Origin: Symbiodinium natans
Taxonomy: Eukaryota; Sar; Dinophyceae; Suessiales; Symbiodiniaceae
DNA: 64,000 nucleotides
Direction of reading: 5' to 3'
NCBI GenBank assembly: GCA_905221605.1
Contig: CAJNDS010000407.1
Span: 62,001 to 126,000, forward strand
This document shows positions 1 through 11,500 of this stretch, piece after piece (positions within the stretch are counted from its first letter, which is position 1; every line of letters begins with the position of its first letter). Below the pieces are notes generated by a model that ran no database searches, was not told where the DNA came from, and saw nothing but the letters and a program-made list of their open reading frames with translations. Position numbers and translations under genes: made by a program.

Positions 1-584
1 CACAATACTCGGCGTGTGATCTAGGCGATCAATGTACCAAGCCAAGGGCACGGGCATGAACGGTATCATGCCAAGGAAGCCCACCCAGAAATCAAACCAA
101 ACTGACAGGTCAAAACAAGCAACCGCTGCTCCAGCCCCAGTCGAAATCATCAGAGCTATCCGGATGGCAATCACACCTGGACGCCTGCCAAAGGCATCGC
201 TGATGGCGCCTAGAGCGGGTCCGGCGAAGAACTGGATGACGGGCAGCGCAAAGCCTCAAAAAGGTGGAGAGGGCGCTTTATAAGCCTCTTTTTACCACTC
301 ACACAACAGCGACCGTGTGTGACTCTCACGTTTTTTCGACACAGCTGCTTAAAACTGCTTCACCCCCCCCCCCACCACCCCCCCCACCCCACCGTCATCT
401 CCCCCCCACCTCGGATGACCTGTATCTGCGTGACATCCACCACCGCCCGGCTGCAGGGCGTCGTGTCCATCTCTGTGGAGCAGTCCGTCGGCTTCCCATC
501 GGCATAATGCTTGGCGAAGGAGTTCAAGTACATGTAGTCCTTTCTTGCACACGCTGGGGTAGGTTTGGGGGCTCTACAAACATA

Positions 585-616
<32 letters not shown>

Positions 617-1245
617 GGGGATAAGGGGTAATGAAATTAACAGTGTGTTCAAACCTACCCCTCTGTGACTGAGAGAGCACTCTGACTTGTAAAAAGCGGG
701 TGGATATTTGCTACTTCGCCCCTGTCCGTTGTGTCGCTTCTTTGTCCTGGTTTCATGGCTTGCTATAGCAAGATGCTGCATGTCCATCTGGTTGACAGCT
801 TCAAAGGCTTCAAATACTCAAAGTTGGCTCCACCCGCGCCGGAGAATCCCGGTTTTGGACAGTTCTTGGACTTGGGTCGTTTCGGCTTGGAATGGTTAAA
901 GGTTGTTCAGCTATAAAACCAAGGGCCACCTCACCTACCCCGCTGTGCTTAGCTGGCACCGTGTGCACGAGGGAGTCGAAGGGATCTCGACGACCAAAAA
1001 AGGGTGGAAAGAGCAATACTTGTTTCGGCACGTGCCCCAGACGCCTGCTTGTCCCGACAGAGGAAAGTCCCAAAAACATCGAAAACAACGGCAGGAACGA
1101 TGGTTCAACATCGGAACCACTCAAATGCTGCCGCAGCTAAACCCTATGCCCTTGACCACCTCGATGTGTCCAAAACCTAGGCGCTTTTTGGGTTCCAAAG
1201 GCTTTTTGAAAGATTAATTGCGAAAGTCGCGAGCACAATAAAAAC

Positions 1246-1285
<40 letters not shown>

Positions 1286-2598
1286 AGAAAACATGCGGTT
1301 GCAAGTTGTTGTAGCAGGGGCATCGGGGTGGGGTGGGGGGTTGTGTTGGGAACGGAGTGTTTGCCCAGACCTCGGGTTGTTGGTTGGGGGTGAACGGGGG
1401 GGTTGAGGGGGAGGGGTGTAGGGTGGGGTGGAGGGGCTGTAAGGGTGCAGGGGATCCCTGAGCCTGACTGACCCTTAGCTTTGCCGCTAGCTTTGCCGGG
1501 GTGTGCTAACCCGAATGCTTGGCTTGGCCGGGTTGAAGCAAGGGGGGCAAGGGGACACCCCCCACCTGTTGCAACTGAGCTCTTTCAGGATTTTCCGGGC
1601 ATTGCACACTTATATGATGTTGCTTTCCCAGAAGACCAACAAAAGCAGAAACAAAACAGAAAGACCAACAAACAAAAACCAACAAAAGACGATGCAGGAA
1701 GAACAAAGGAGCCGGGGCAACGGAAGGAGGCGAAAGCACCAGGAGGAGGCAAGGCGCAAAAAAAGAGAGGCAAATTTTTCAAAACAGGATGATCATGGAA
1801 AAAAATATAATGGGCTTAAAATTGCCCTTCTTGAGAGCAGACTGTAAGAGCACCTCTGCAAAGCAGACTAAGCCGCTTGCAGCACTTGGCGCCGACACTG
1901 CGAAGACAAATACGGACAGCGCGTGGATGATCCACATGTGGCCAACCCTGCTCGCGATGTAGGACAAGCTCCTCGGCCTGTCCTCGCTCGTTTCTGGGAA
2001 GTAATCAGCCTTCCTATTGCGGTGGCGCTTGATAAGGAGCGCTGCCATCACAAAGGCGAGGCCGTGCGGCAGGAGGATCGAAGTGGTGACAGGCAAGAAC
2101 TTGCGCTGCGCTTGCTCCACGATCCGAGCAGCCAATGATTGCCTGAGCGACGCAGGAATGGGATCCTGACACCGTTTCATTAGCTTAAGGCACAGTGAAT
2201 TAGTCCGGAACAGGCTTCACAGGGCTCCATGCAGACTAAACGGCCGTCCCGCCGGAAGCTGACCGGCGCCTGACTTCCTCCCTAGTTCGGTGCTGACCTG
2301 AGGCACTTCCCCAAGGGGCACACGAAAGTACAAAAGCCTTAACAACCACATGAAGCAGGCGCCTGGAGCAGTTTGACCTGGATGGCCTCTTCAAACGAGG
2401 CCTCCGCAAAGCCGGCAACATCGGCAATGCTATCTAAAGGCGAGCACGTCGAAGAATTGCTGGCAACGTCGCCGATGCCATAAAAACCTGCAGCTCATCT
2501 TCGTCAATCCACCCCCCATTGCACAACAGAAACCCGGAACCTGATGAGAGCGTAGGTGAAACAAGTAGGACGGCCCCGAAGAGGCCCAGCCGTGCCAT
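1..2598 (-). CDS. Multi-exon membrane transporter, MFS type (3' end outside window)
   Basis: Exons seen: 2541-2598 (start ATG 2596-2598, hydrophobic leader MARLGLFGAVLLVSPTLSS), 2363-2487, 2165 to about 1854, 410-553, and 254 running off position 1. The leader joins exon 2 in phase through a 53-bp GT-AG intron, and exon 2 joins the 2165 exon in phase through an AG/GC donor. That exon carries two hydrophobic stretches (near ILLPHGLAFVMAALL and WIIHALSVFVFAVSAP). The 410-553 exon codes a polar loop with three Cys (YMYLNSFAKHYADGK). It joins the last exon in phase, giving FALPVIQFFAGPALG then GAISDAFGRRP, the MFS motif A (G-x-x-x-D-x-x-G-R-R), followed by two membrane segments. Motif A marks the loop between TM2 and TM3 of the Major Facilitator Superfamily. 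The substrate cannot be told. The junction between 1854 and 553 is out of phase, so an exon is missing there. The signal-peptide exons could instead be a separate gene: read through, exon 2 ends at a stop at 2339, giving a 68-residue secreted peptide. Confidence 0.6.
590..616. repeat. (TA)n microsatellite
   Basis: Uninterrupted alternating T and A just upstream (minus-strand sense) of the 410-553 exon. Confidence 0.9.
1248..1281. repeat. (GA)n microsatellite
   Basis: About sixteen GA units, followed by a G-rich segment to about 1450. Confidence 0.9.
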
Positions 2599-2819
2599 GG
2601 TTTCACGGCTGACCTCAGTGCACTCAGAGCACGTCTTCGCAAGTCTTCGTGGACATGCAGCCACGTTGGTACGGAGAGGCACGTCGTCAGTTGGGACTTG
2701 GGACAAGTGGACATCCGCTGGGTCACTGGGGAGCCCACGAACTGTTCGCCCCACCGTCGCCCGCCGGCGGTTGAACCAAGAACCAATGGCATTTTCGCTT
2801 CACTCATTCAAGCGATGAA

Positions 2820-3480
2820 GCGAGAAGCTCACTGAACTCTTGCTCGGGTTGTGCAAGGTAACCTTCGGGTAGTCACATGGGTCCCTTAATACGCCCTTAA
2901 CTGCAGAACCCACCCATGCATCAGAACCCTTGTTAGGACGGTAAGGAACCAGATTAAGGGACTCATGTAACTTGGTCCCTTTTTACTAGGTCCCTTCTTT
3001 TCCCAGGATGTGCTCCGTGCGGTCTTTCCACTTGGTCACAACGCTGCGCCCTGGGGCGCTCGTTTCGCAAGCCGTGCTTTGCGGCACCTTTTCAGACCAC
3101 CAGGTTGCTTAAGAGCGTCGGGGTCCGGCCTCTGGGGCCAGGGGCTAAATGAAGATGGTCATCAAGATTGTAGAATTCAACAAAAACTACATAGATATGT
3201 ATATATATATATACATATAATGACGAATACTTTATACTTTTATATACATATATATATATACTACGAGGATGAACAAAGTTGGTCTGGTTTAGTGTGGTAA
3301 GCGCTCCTCAGAGGCCTCTCGAAACACGTCGGCCACTTGGGCTGACAACGCTAGCCCCGCTGGCTGGAGAAAAGGGTGGTTGAGCTTTGCCAACCGAGAA
3401 CCTCAGAGAGAACAGAAACTTCGATGTGTTTCAAAAGGAGGAGGGACCGTACAAGGAGGGACCATACAAGTGGCCTACTT
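2820..3480. other. No gene recognised
   Basis: AT-rich simple repeats lie at about 3195-3262 (two alternating T/A stretches). Several short copies of a GGTCCCTT-like word occur around 2880-3000. Neither strand shows exon-like coding. Confidence 0.5.
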
Positions 3481-3671
3481 GAAGTGTGCAGCCTTTGACA
3501 TTCTGCTGCTTGCTGCAGCCTAGGCTCTCATCGTCACCTAGTAGTTTGCCTGACCCGCCTGACAGGGCTCACGCGGTCAGCCTATCTTCAGTCGAGATCC
3601 TGTATACTATGCTGCATGATGTCTTGCAGCCTCCTGGAAGCCGTATGCTGGGCCTTGCAATGCAAATCAAG

Positions 3672-4163
3672 TCACTTGCAACATGCGGGCGACTGGCATC
3701 GTGTGGCGATGTCCATGCCGTGGTCAAGAGCTTCGGGCTTTATTGTGGGCAGCTCGTCATCACCCACCTGTCGAGCCGTCGAGATGCGAGACACCGAGAC
3801 CACAACGTCAGAACGTCCAAAGCACACATGGTGCATCGCGGAGCCTCCGGTGCCGTCCAAAAGTCGTTCTGGATGGCTGATGGATTGCCTGAGCACAATC
3901 AATCCTGCGAAGCTGATTAATAGCATTGCAAAGCTCACTGGCCTGTCGCTGGAGGAGACTGCGGAAGCCTTCACGACGACGAGCGAGAGGGAGGGAGGGG
4001 ATGGGAAAAGAGAGAGCGAGAGAGTGAGAGAATGGCAGATAGAAACAACAAAACAGTTGTCAAGTTGTGCCGGTAAAGGGTCTGAGTGTGGTGCCTGCTT
4101 CCGGTAGTCGAGGTCGAGTTCCCTGGGCTCGACGCTTACAACCAACCCCAAGGTGAGGGCCAC
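3672..4163 (-). CDS. Hypothetical open frame with one hydrophobic segment
   Basis: A 163-codon minus-strand open frame contains the hydrophobic run FAMLLISFAGLIVL. Its N-terminal third is low complexity (the complement of a GA-rich run at 3980-4035), so only the part from about 3985 down could be coding. I recognise no family. It lies downstream of the alanine-rich gene in transcription order. It may be an exon of that gene, a separate gene or a chance frame. Confidence 0.2.
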   Translation of the reverse strand: MALTLGLVVSVEPRELDLDYRKQAPHSDPLPAQLDNCFVVSICHSLTLSLSLFPSPPSLSLVVVKASAVSSSDRPVSFAMLLISFAGLIVLRQSISHPERLLDGTGGSAMHHVCFGRSDVVVSVSRISTARQVGDDELPTIKPEALDHGMDIATRCQSPACCK

Positions 4164-4739
4164 AAGGCCTCATCTGAGCCTTGACAACTTTAAGTCAACA
4201 TTTTGTGTGCTTCATATTCGTTTAGTATCACTGCAACTGCAACTTTCTTGGGAATGCAATCAGAAGCAACTGTAGCAATGCATCATTGAAATATCAAAAA
4301 GGGCCTTCCCTCAACCCTTGAGAAGCACGCGGTGTGGCGAAGTCACCTGCAGAGGACGGCGTGTTTGAGAAATGTTCTCAGTCGCAGCAAAGCCACTCAG
4401 AGCCTCCCCGCCGACCTCTAAGGAGAAAACATCTCCCTGCCATGGGGTCAACATGACAGAAAGGATCCCGGTCCCACCATGTTGCAAGCTGCCTCACCCC
4501 AGTTGTTCCCACGGAAAGAATCGGGTGGTGCTTCTCGCTCACCAGGTAAGACGTCATCGGCAAAGTTGAACTCTTTCTTGCCCTGTCCAGCAGCAGATTA
4601 TCTAAGCATTGTGCTTTTGATGGGCGCCAGAGCCTCCACGACGGACTGGAAGCGAGCCACAGGCGGCCCTTGGCCAGGCTCGAGCTTGGGCCTGTGGCAG
4701 TCTGCTTATAGCTCCAGTGGTTTGACTGGTTTCAGCTCC

Positions 4740-4867
4740 CCGCCCACCCCCCCCCCCCACAGCGCCAGCCCTGGTCTCTCGGCACCCAACAGCATCACAC
4801 AGATCTTGGCGCGCGCTGCATCGAAGTTGTCTTGCATCCGCTCCGCAAGCTTTGCCTCTTCAGTTGC
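4740..4867 (-). CDS. Helical exon downstream of the transmembrane exon
   Basis: After an AG/G acceptor at 4868-4869 the frame reads ATEEAKLAERMQDNFDAARA and then KICVMLLGAE. This is a charged amphipathic helix with protein-like composition in only one of the three frames. By position it could be the cytoplasmic tail of the protein whose membrane segment is coded at 5240-5340. The 3' end of the exon is not resolved, and no stop was assigned. Confidence 0.35.
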
Positions 4868-5234
4868 CTCGAGCACAACTGCAGTGCGGAATGGACTGCT
4901 GCGCAGGCTAGCTGTAACGCTACAGTACTGAGCCCTACTGTACCATAATCATCATTTGATCATTCGGCCCACAGATTCCGCTGCTTCAGGCCAGAGTATG
5001 GGCGTGATTGGGCGTGCAGGCGTGAGGGGCACAACATGACTGCGCTAGTTCCGACACTCCTCGCAAAGACGGGCCATGGAGTTGCTGAATGCAGACGATG
5101 TAAGCAACATTCATCTCAGTTCGCAGTGTCCTGCCTGACGCAAGGCTTGTGCCTGTTTCACCCTGGATCTATGCAGCTTTCCATAGCAAACGACCTTGGC
5201 TGCAGTGTTCATAGCGCGAGAAAGTAGTTGCCCG

Positions 5235-5340
5235 CCAGCCGTCCCCCTCCCCATCCATCTCGCACTCCAGTCCAAGGCTTTCGCGGCCAGGATCACGGCA
5301 ATGGCACTTATCGCTGTCAAGAGGATTCCCCAGAACATAC
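5235..5340 (-). CDS. Transmembrane exon at the 3' side of the alanine-rich gene
   Basis: An acceptor (CCAG then GT) at 5341 opens a frame that begins MFWGILLTAISAIAVILAA followed by KALDWSARW. That is one clean membrane helix of about 20 residues with a basic residue after it. It is the first hydrophobic exon downstream of the last recognisable alanine-rich module (about 5530), so it may anchor that protein. Phase across the preceding intron was not verified. Confidence 0.4.
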
Positions 5341-5529
5341 CTGGCAGGCGGTCGGAACGGGCATGGAGTCATGGCAGCCGGCTGGCGGAGGTGCCTGATG
5401 TGTTTGCCTCTACGGTCTGGTCCACCTGATCGCCTATCTGAAGGCCTGCCAGGTCAGCAAGAGCCCTCGGGTTCGCCAAGATGCCATTCAGAGCCCAACC
5501 CTGACTAACCTCACGCTGCATAGTTCAGA

Positions 5530-8500
5530 AAATCGCATCTCCGGCCTTGTAGACCAGCAAGCTCTGAGATCTTGGTCGGTGTCAGGCCATGCAGGGTTCC
5601 TGCTTGTCCAGGTCTGCACGACTCTGTACCCCTTGTGTGCTGCTGGTGAGCAGTCGGCAAACGTAAACAAGCTGAAGGAGAGTGCCGCCTTCAGCAATAA
5701 TGGCAGCTGCGGCTGCCTCAATCCTTAAGATGACACAACAAGTTGGCAAGTCCAACAATGCCTCGCCAAGACTCACCAGAAAAGATCCACTTCCTCAGCG
5801 GGCGGCTGCTCTTGCTGACTTCCTCCAACAGCGGCCACCGCAGCTACAGCGGCCACGCCGGCCACCAGCGCTTGCTGCTCGCCGCTCCTTCAATCTCGAT
5901 TCTCTATCTAGAGAGGCCTCATATTGTGTAATGTCAACCTAGTATTACTAAAGCCCCTAATATTAAAGTACGCCAGGTGTCCCGGCCGCAATAATAAAGC
6001 CCTGGAAATAAAGTACGCCAGTCGGGGCATGGTTCCTGGAAATTCCTGCCTGAAAAAAACTTCAAATGATCGCTTCATGGTTTCATTAGGTTTAGGGTTC
6101 ATGCCTTAGGTTTACTTGGGTTTTGTGGAGTCTTGTTGAATTAGGGTTAAGGGTTTAGGGTTTAGGGTTCGGGTTAGGGTTTAGGGATAAGGGTATGGCC
6201 TGGTCTCTAAATCCGGGGGCCCCTGCAATTAAAGTCTTAGGGTTTAGGGTTTTGGGTCTGGGGTTAGGGTTAAGGGTTTAGGGTTTAGGATTTAATTAGG
6301 CAAACATGAAGCGATCAGATTTCGAAGAGAAACCTGAAAACCAAACTCCTCAGAAACTTGCTGATTTTTATTTGAGAGCCTTACTAAAGGATTGAAAAAA
6401 TCTTTCTGGCAAAGGGGGTAGCTTTGGAGGCCGGTGCCCTGGAAATAATCCTGAAAGATTTGCCCCTCCGAATAAAGTTCCTGGAAATTCCTGCCTGAAA
6501 AAAATCTTCAAATGATCGCTTCATGGTTTATTAGGTTTAGGGTTCATGCCTTAGGTTTACTTGGGTTTTGTGGAGTCTTGTTGAATGAGGGTTAAGGGTT
6601 CAGGGTTTAGGGTTAGGGTTAGGGTTTAGGGATAAGGGTATGGCCTGGTCTCTAAATCCGGGGGCCCCTGCAATTAAAGTCTTAGGGTTTAGGGTTTTGG
6701 GTCTGGGGTTTAATTAGGGTTAAGGGTTTAGGGTTTAGGATTTAATTAGGAAAACATGAAGCGATCAGATTTCGAAGGGAAACCTGAAAACCAAACTCCT
6801 CAGAAACTTGCTGATTTTTATTTGAGAGCCTTACTAAAGGATTGAAAAAATCTTTCTGGCAAAGGGGGTAGCTTTGGAGGCCGGTGCCCTGGAAATAATC
6901 CTGAAAGATTTGCCCCTCCGAATAAAGTTCCTGGAAATTCCTGCCTGAAAAAAATCTTCAAATGATCGCTTCATGGTTTCATTAGGTTTAGGGTTCATGC
7001 CTTAGGTTTACTTGGGTTTTGTGGAGTCTTATTGAATTAGGGTTAAGGGTTTAGGGTTTAGGGTTTAGGGTTAGGGTTAGGGTTTAGGGATCTGACCCTC
7101 TCTAATTCTCTCTAAGGAAAGGAATCCTGAGTGATTCTCTCTGATCCTCTCTAATTCTCTCTAAGGAAAGGAATCCTTATTCAAAGGGGCCCCCCACTCT
7201 ATTTGGGGGGGGTTTGATTGAAGGGGGGAGGGTTTATTATTACTAGGTCAACATTATCCTGTGCATCCTCAGCTGGAAGCTTTCACACAGCAGTCCCATT
7301 CAAGTACTTGTCGATGGCAGCAGCGCCAGCAACACCAGCGGCCGCTGCCTCACACACTCAAAGCTTTAAGCTTGAGATGCGCACTGTGCACTTGAGAGAA
7401 TTTGAGAGAACGCCCACCTGCTGCTGCATGTCCTGCCCCTCGCGTTGCGCAGCCTCGAACATCCCAGGTCAGCGGCTAGCAACGGGGCTTTGCTTTGTTT
7501 TCAATAGGAAGACTTCCAACTCCTCTGAACGGTTCCAAGAATCCCTCCGTTTGCAGAACACTCTCTCTTTCCTGCCTAGGCTTTAATTGGCAAGCCTCGA
7601 CTTCCTCAAGATGTCACTAGGAAAATCCTCTGTTGCCATTAGACATTAATGGAACATCTCCTTGATTTCCCCTTTTCCCTTTCCCCTTTCCCTTTCTCTT
7701 TCCCGTTCCTTTCCTTTCCTTCCCTTCCTTCCCTTCCCTTCCCTTCCCATTCCTTCCCAGTTCATTTCCTTCCCTTTCTCTCCCTTGCCTTCCCCTTCCT
7801 TTTCCTTCCCCCTTGCTTCCCTTTCCTTTGCTTTCCTTTTGCTCCCTTTCCTCCCCTTTCCCTTCCTTCCCCTTTCCGTCCTCTTCTTCTTCTTTCGTTT
7901 TTCCTTTTCCTTGTTTCCGGGTCCTTCTCTTCCCTTCCCTTTCCATGCTCCAAGCCAATCCGAGAATCTAGAGAACCAAGGTTTCCTGCCGAAATCTAGA
8001 GGCATCTTGGATTCTGTCTCCGCTGCTAACTAAGGCTGTGGCGGCAGCAGCCGCTGCGCCAGCAGAGAGGGCCACTGCTAGATGTAGCTCGTCCTTATGG
8101 TCACGATCAATCAAGTCATCAAGCAATCACTAGCTTCAGAGGTCAGAAGACAAGAGAAGCATCCCCAGTTTTGTCAGCTGCTACATGAGCACACGTGAGC
8201 AAGCTTGCAAACTGAACTGTGCACCAAGTGTCCAGGTTCAGGACACCTTCACCCGAAGTCAGCGCCGCCACAGCTGCAGCTGCCAGTTGCTGTTCTGTCG
8301 TCAGGCCCGCGCCTGTAGCGATTTCTCCAGCGGATGTACCTGTTTCTGTTGCCTGGCATGGGAGCATGAATCTCTCGACACACTCGCCCTTTGACAGGCA
8401 GACTCCTACACGGCCCCCGAACTCGGAGAGCGAGGCAAAATCTCAACCAGCCTAAGCTTGCTTGGCTCAAGCCAAATATGATTCTGCAGATTCTACACTC

Positions 8501-11500
8501 TGAATTAGCCTCTGATTCTAGCAACTTGCGAGCGAGAAGTCTCCAAGTGCGCAGCATTCACGATCGTGAACATCAAGGCATTGCAGCTAAGAGAGAAACA
8601 TTGATGCCACGGCAAGGCAGCTAGGCGGTGTGTAGTGTGCAAGCTTTGCCATTGCTAGGCGATGTGCAGTGTGCAAGCTTTGCAGCTGCGCAGGGAAGAC
8701 CATTGAAACAGCACAAGTTGGTAGACCAGGCCTGCTCCACGGCTGTCTGATTGGTGTGGTTGGTTTGGTTGGATGCCGGCCGCAGTGCTCCAAGCAATCT
8801 GCCAAGAGTTGTTGCTGCGAGCTCGTCGGCCACCTGATAGAGAAAAACGAGAACAATTTGAGGGCATACGTGTCCTGCACACCACTCGAAGCCCTTGCCT
8901 GCTGTGTGGCGTCGGCCGCCACCGCAGCGGCGGATACAGCTACCTCGGGCACATGATTCCGTGTGCACTGCATCGCACTCCCATGTGACATGCGGCCGAG
9001 CTGCAGCTGCAGCAACTGCTTGTTGCTCTGCAGTCTGTCCGGCAGCTGCAGCCAGCGTACTGCCTCATGCCGGTTGAGGCTTCACATCATGACACAATCA
9101 CATCGCATCGCGCGCAGCGCATGCTGTCACGCTCAGCCTGCTGTGCTCGCCAACGCCGCAATCTGCTCCAGCGTCAATCCATCTGCCAGTCCTGGCGACT
9201 CAAGTCTCAAACCCCCTCTGTCAAACGTGGGTCGATGGAATCCTTCGGCAGCACTCTCCCGGGGATGTCCTGAAGCTGCAATGGCCGCCGCAGCTGCCTG
9301 GATCCTCGGCAGGTGCCAGACACAAAAACACACTCTCGCCCGCATGAGACGTCATGGTGCGAGGCAAAGAAGGCAGTGTGACAATCGCCGTGGTTCTGAG
9401 CTGGCCACTGCTCTTCCAGTGTCCCTCCCGCAGCAGCAATGGCAGCGGCAGCGGCAGCACCAGCGGCCGCAGCTTGCTCCTCAGACGTCCTGACATGTTG
9501 GGTGCACCCTCGTCACTGTTTGGAAGGAGTAGCACATCCATGGCACAATATGGCACACAGTCCGGTTGAATAGCTCGCTCAAGGCGTTGGCCGCTGCAGC
9601 ACCAGCAGCGGCTGCCTGCAGAAGGAACATGCGGCGATCAAGTCCGATCCAAGCGCCTTGCAGTTGGTGCCTGCTGCGCCGGTGTCAAACCGGCTGCTGC
9701 TGCAGCCGTCGCTGCTGCTACACCAGCTGCACTTGCAGCTGCACTCGCAGCTGCGTCTTGCAACTGTGCCTTGGTTTCAGCCGCACTGCCACAGTTTCGC
9801 AAGGAGTATATCTCGACGTGTCTGACACGACGCAGGCCCAAGCACAGTTTTCGATGCTGCCGTCAAGCATCCTCATCTAGAACGCCCTGGCCGGATGCGA
9901 TGGCGGCCTGTGCAGCTGCCGTGATCTGCTGCTCTGCAGTCATGCCAAGGCTGGCAGCAGCCGCAGCCGCACTGGCACCGGCTGCAATCGCCTGATGCGG
10001 CGTGGCACAGTCTCTTTGCTTCTACATGACCCTGCTGCACCTTTCGGCATTGAACATCACCATGCCACCATCCCAGGCCTGCTGCGAGGATCCGGGCGAC
10101 AGTGCCCCAAGCAAGCTGCCCAGCGTTGTGGCTGCAAGGTTGTCGGCTGCCTGATAAGGGAGGGTGCGAACAAGGCCTGTCCTGCACACCACTCGAAGCC
10201 CTTGCCTGCTGCGTGGCATTGGCCCCCAATGCAGCGGCGGATACGGCTGCCTGGGGCACATGATTCTGTGTGCACAGCATCGCAATCCCATGTGAAGTGG
10301 GGCTGAATTCGGCCGAGCTGCAGCTGCGGCAGCAGCTTGTTGCTCTGCAGTCTGTCCGGCAGCTGCCGACAGCGTACTGCCTCATGCCGGTTGAGGCTTC
10401 ACATCATGACACAATCACATCGCATCGCGCGCAGCGCATGCTGTCACGCTCAGCCTGCTGTGCTCGCCAACGCCGCAATCTGCTCCAGCGTCAATCCATC
10501 TGCCAGTCCTGGCGACTCAAGTCTCAAACCCCCTCTGTCAAACGTGGGTCGATGGAATCCTTCGGCAGCACTCTCCCGGGGATGTCCTGAAGCTGCAATG
10601 GCCGCCGCAGCTGCCTGGATCCTCGGCAGGTGCCAGACACAAAAACACACTCTCGCCCGCATGAGACGTCATGGTGCGAGGCAAAGAAGGCAGTGTGACA
10701 ATCGCCGTGGTTCTGAGCTGGCCACTGCTCTTCCAGTGTCCCTCCCGCAGCAGCAATGGCAGCGGCAGCGGCAGCGCCAGCGGCCGCAGCTTGCTCCTCC
10801 GCCGTCCTGACATGTTGGGTGCACCCTCGTCATCCTGTTAGAACGACTGACAGCCCATCCATGGGAAATACCGAACACGGTCCCGTTGAAGAACTCACCG
10901 ATGGTGTTAGCAGCGGCAGCACCAGCAGCGGCTGCCTGCAAAGGAACATGCAGCGATTGCGGATATCCAATCCAAGCGCCTTGCACGTAGATGCCTGCTC
11001 CGCAGGTGTCAAACCAGCTGCAGCCGCAGCGGTCGCTGCTGCGGCACCAGCTGCACTCGCGGCTGCTTCTTGCAACTGTGCCTTGGTTTCAGTACTACAG
11101 CCGCTTGCGTGCATCAAACGCCAGAATTTCTCAATGTATCTCGATGTTTCTCACATGATGCAGCTCCAAGCATAGTTGTCGATGCTGCCGTCAAGTGTCC
11201 TGATCTAGAACGCCCTGGCCGGATGTGATGGCCGCCTGTGCAGCTGCCGTGATCTGCTGCTCTGCAGTCATGCCAAGGTTGGCAGCAGCCGCAGCCGCAC
11301 TGGCACCGGCTGCAATCGCCTGATGCAGCATAGCATGCCAGAGCAGACATTCGCACCAAAACACGGACGATCCCAGGCCTGCTGCGCGGATGTCTGGTTG
11401 GCCGTGTTGGTTTGATTGGATGCCGGCGACAGTGCTCCAAGCAAGCTGCCCAGCGTTGTGGCTGCAAGATTGTCGGCTACCTGATAAGGGAGGGTGAGAA

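Larger units (their letters stand above)
555..1850. other. Intron or unresolved stretch inside the transporter gene
   Basis: I see no defensible exon here. It holds an AT dinucleotide run near 590-616, a GA run near 1248-1281 and a G-rich stretch at 1315-1450. Phase demands at least one more exon between 1854 and 553, and it may hide here. Confidence 0.4.
5530..8339 (-). repeat. Cassette X1, diverged and stretched
   Basis: Modules recognised: F-like from 8339 (GLTTEQQLAAAAVAAL), E-like near 8035-8085 (LAVALSAGAAAAATALV), D-like from 7348 (AAAAGVAGAAAIDKYLNGT), C-like near 5800-5879 (QQALVAGVAAVAAVAAVGG), B-like near 5695-5720 (IEAAAAAIIAEG), A-like near 5535-5585 (GLTPTKISELAG). The introns are long and contain the telomere-like block (5.9-7.1 kb) and a pyrimidine tract (7.66-7.94 kb). 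Modules I, H and G after A are not visible. Confidence 0.55.

Noticed and set aside
7617-8033. Long Ser/Phe/Leu-rich (plus) and Lys/Glu/Gly-rich (minus) frames
   Set aside because: Pure products of the polypyrimidine tract, open in several frames at once.
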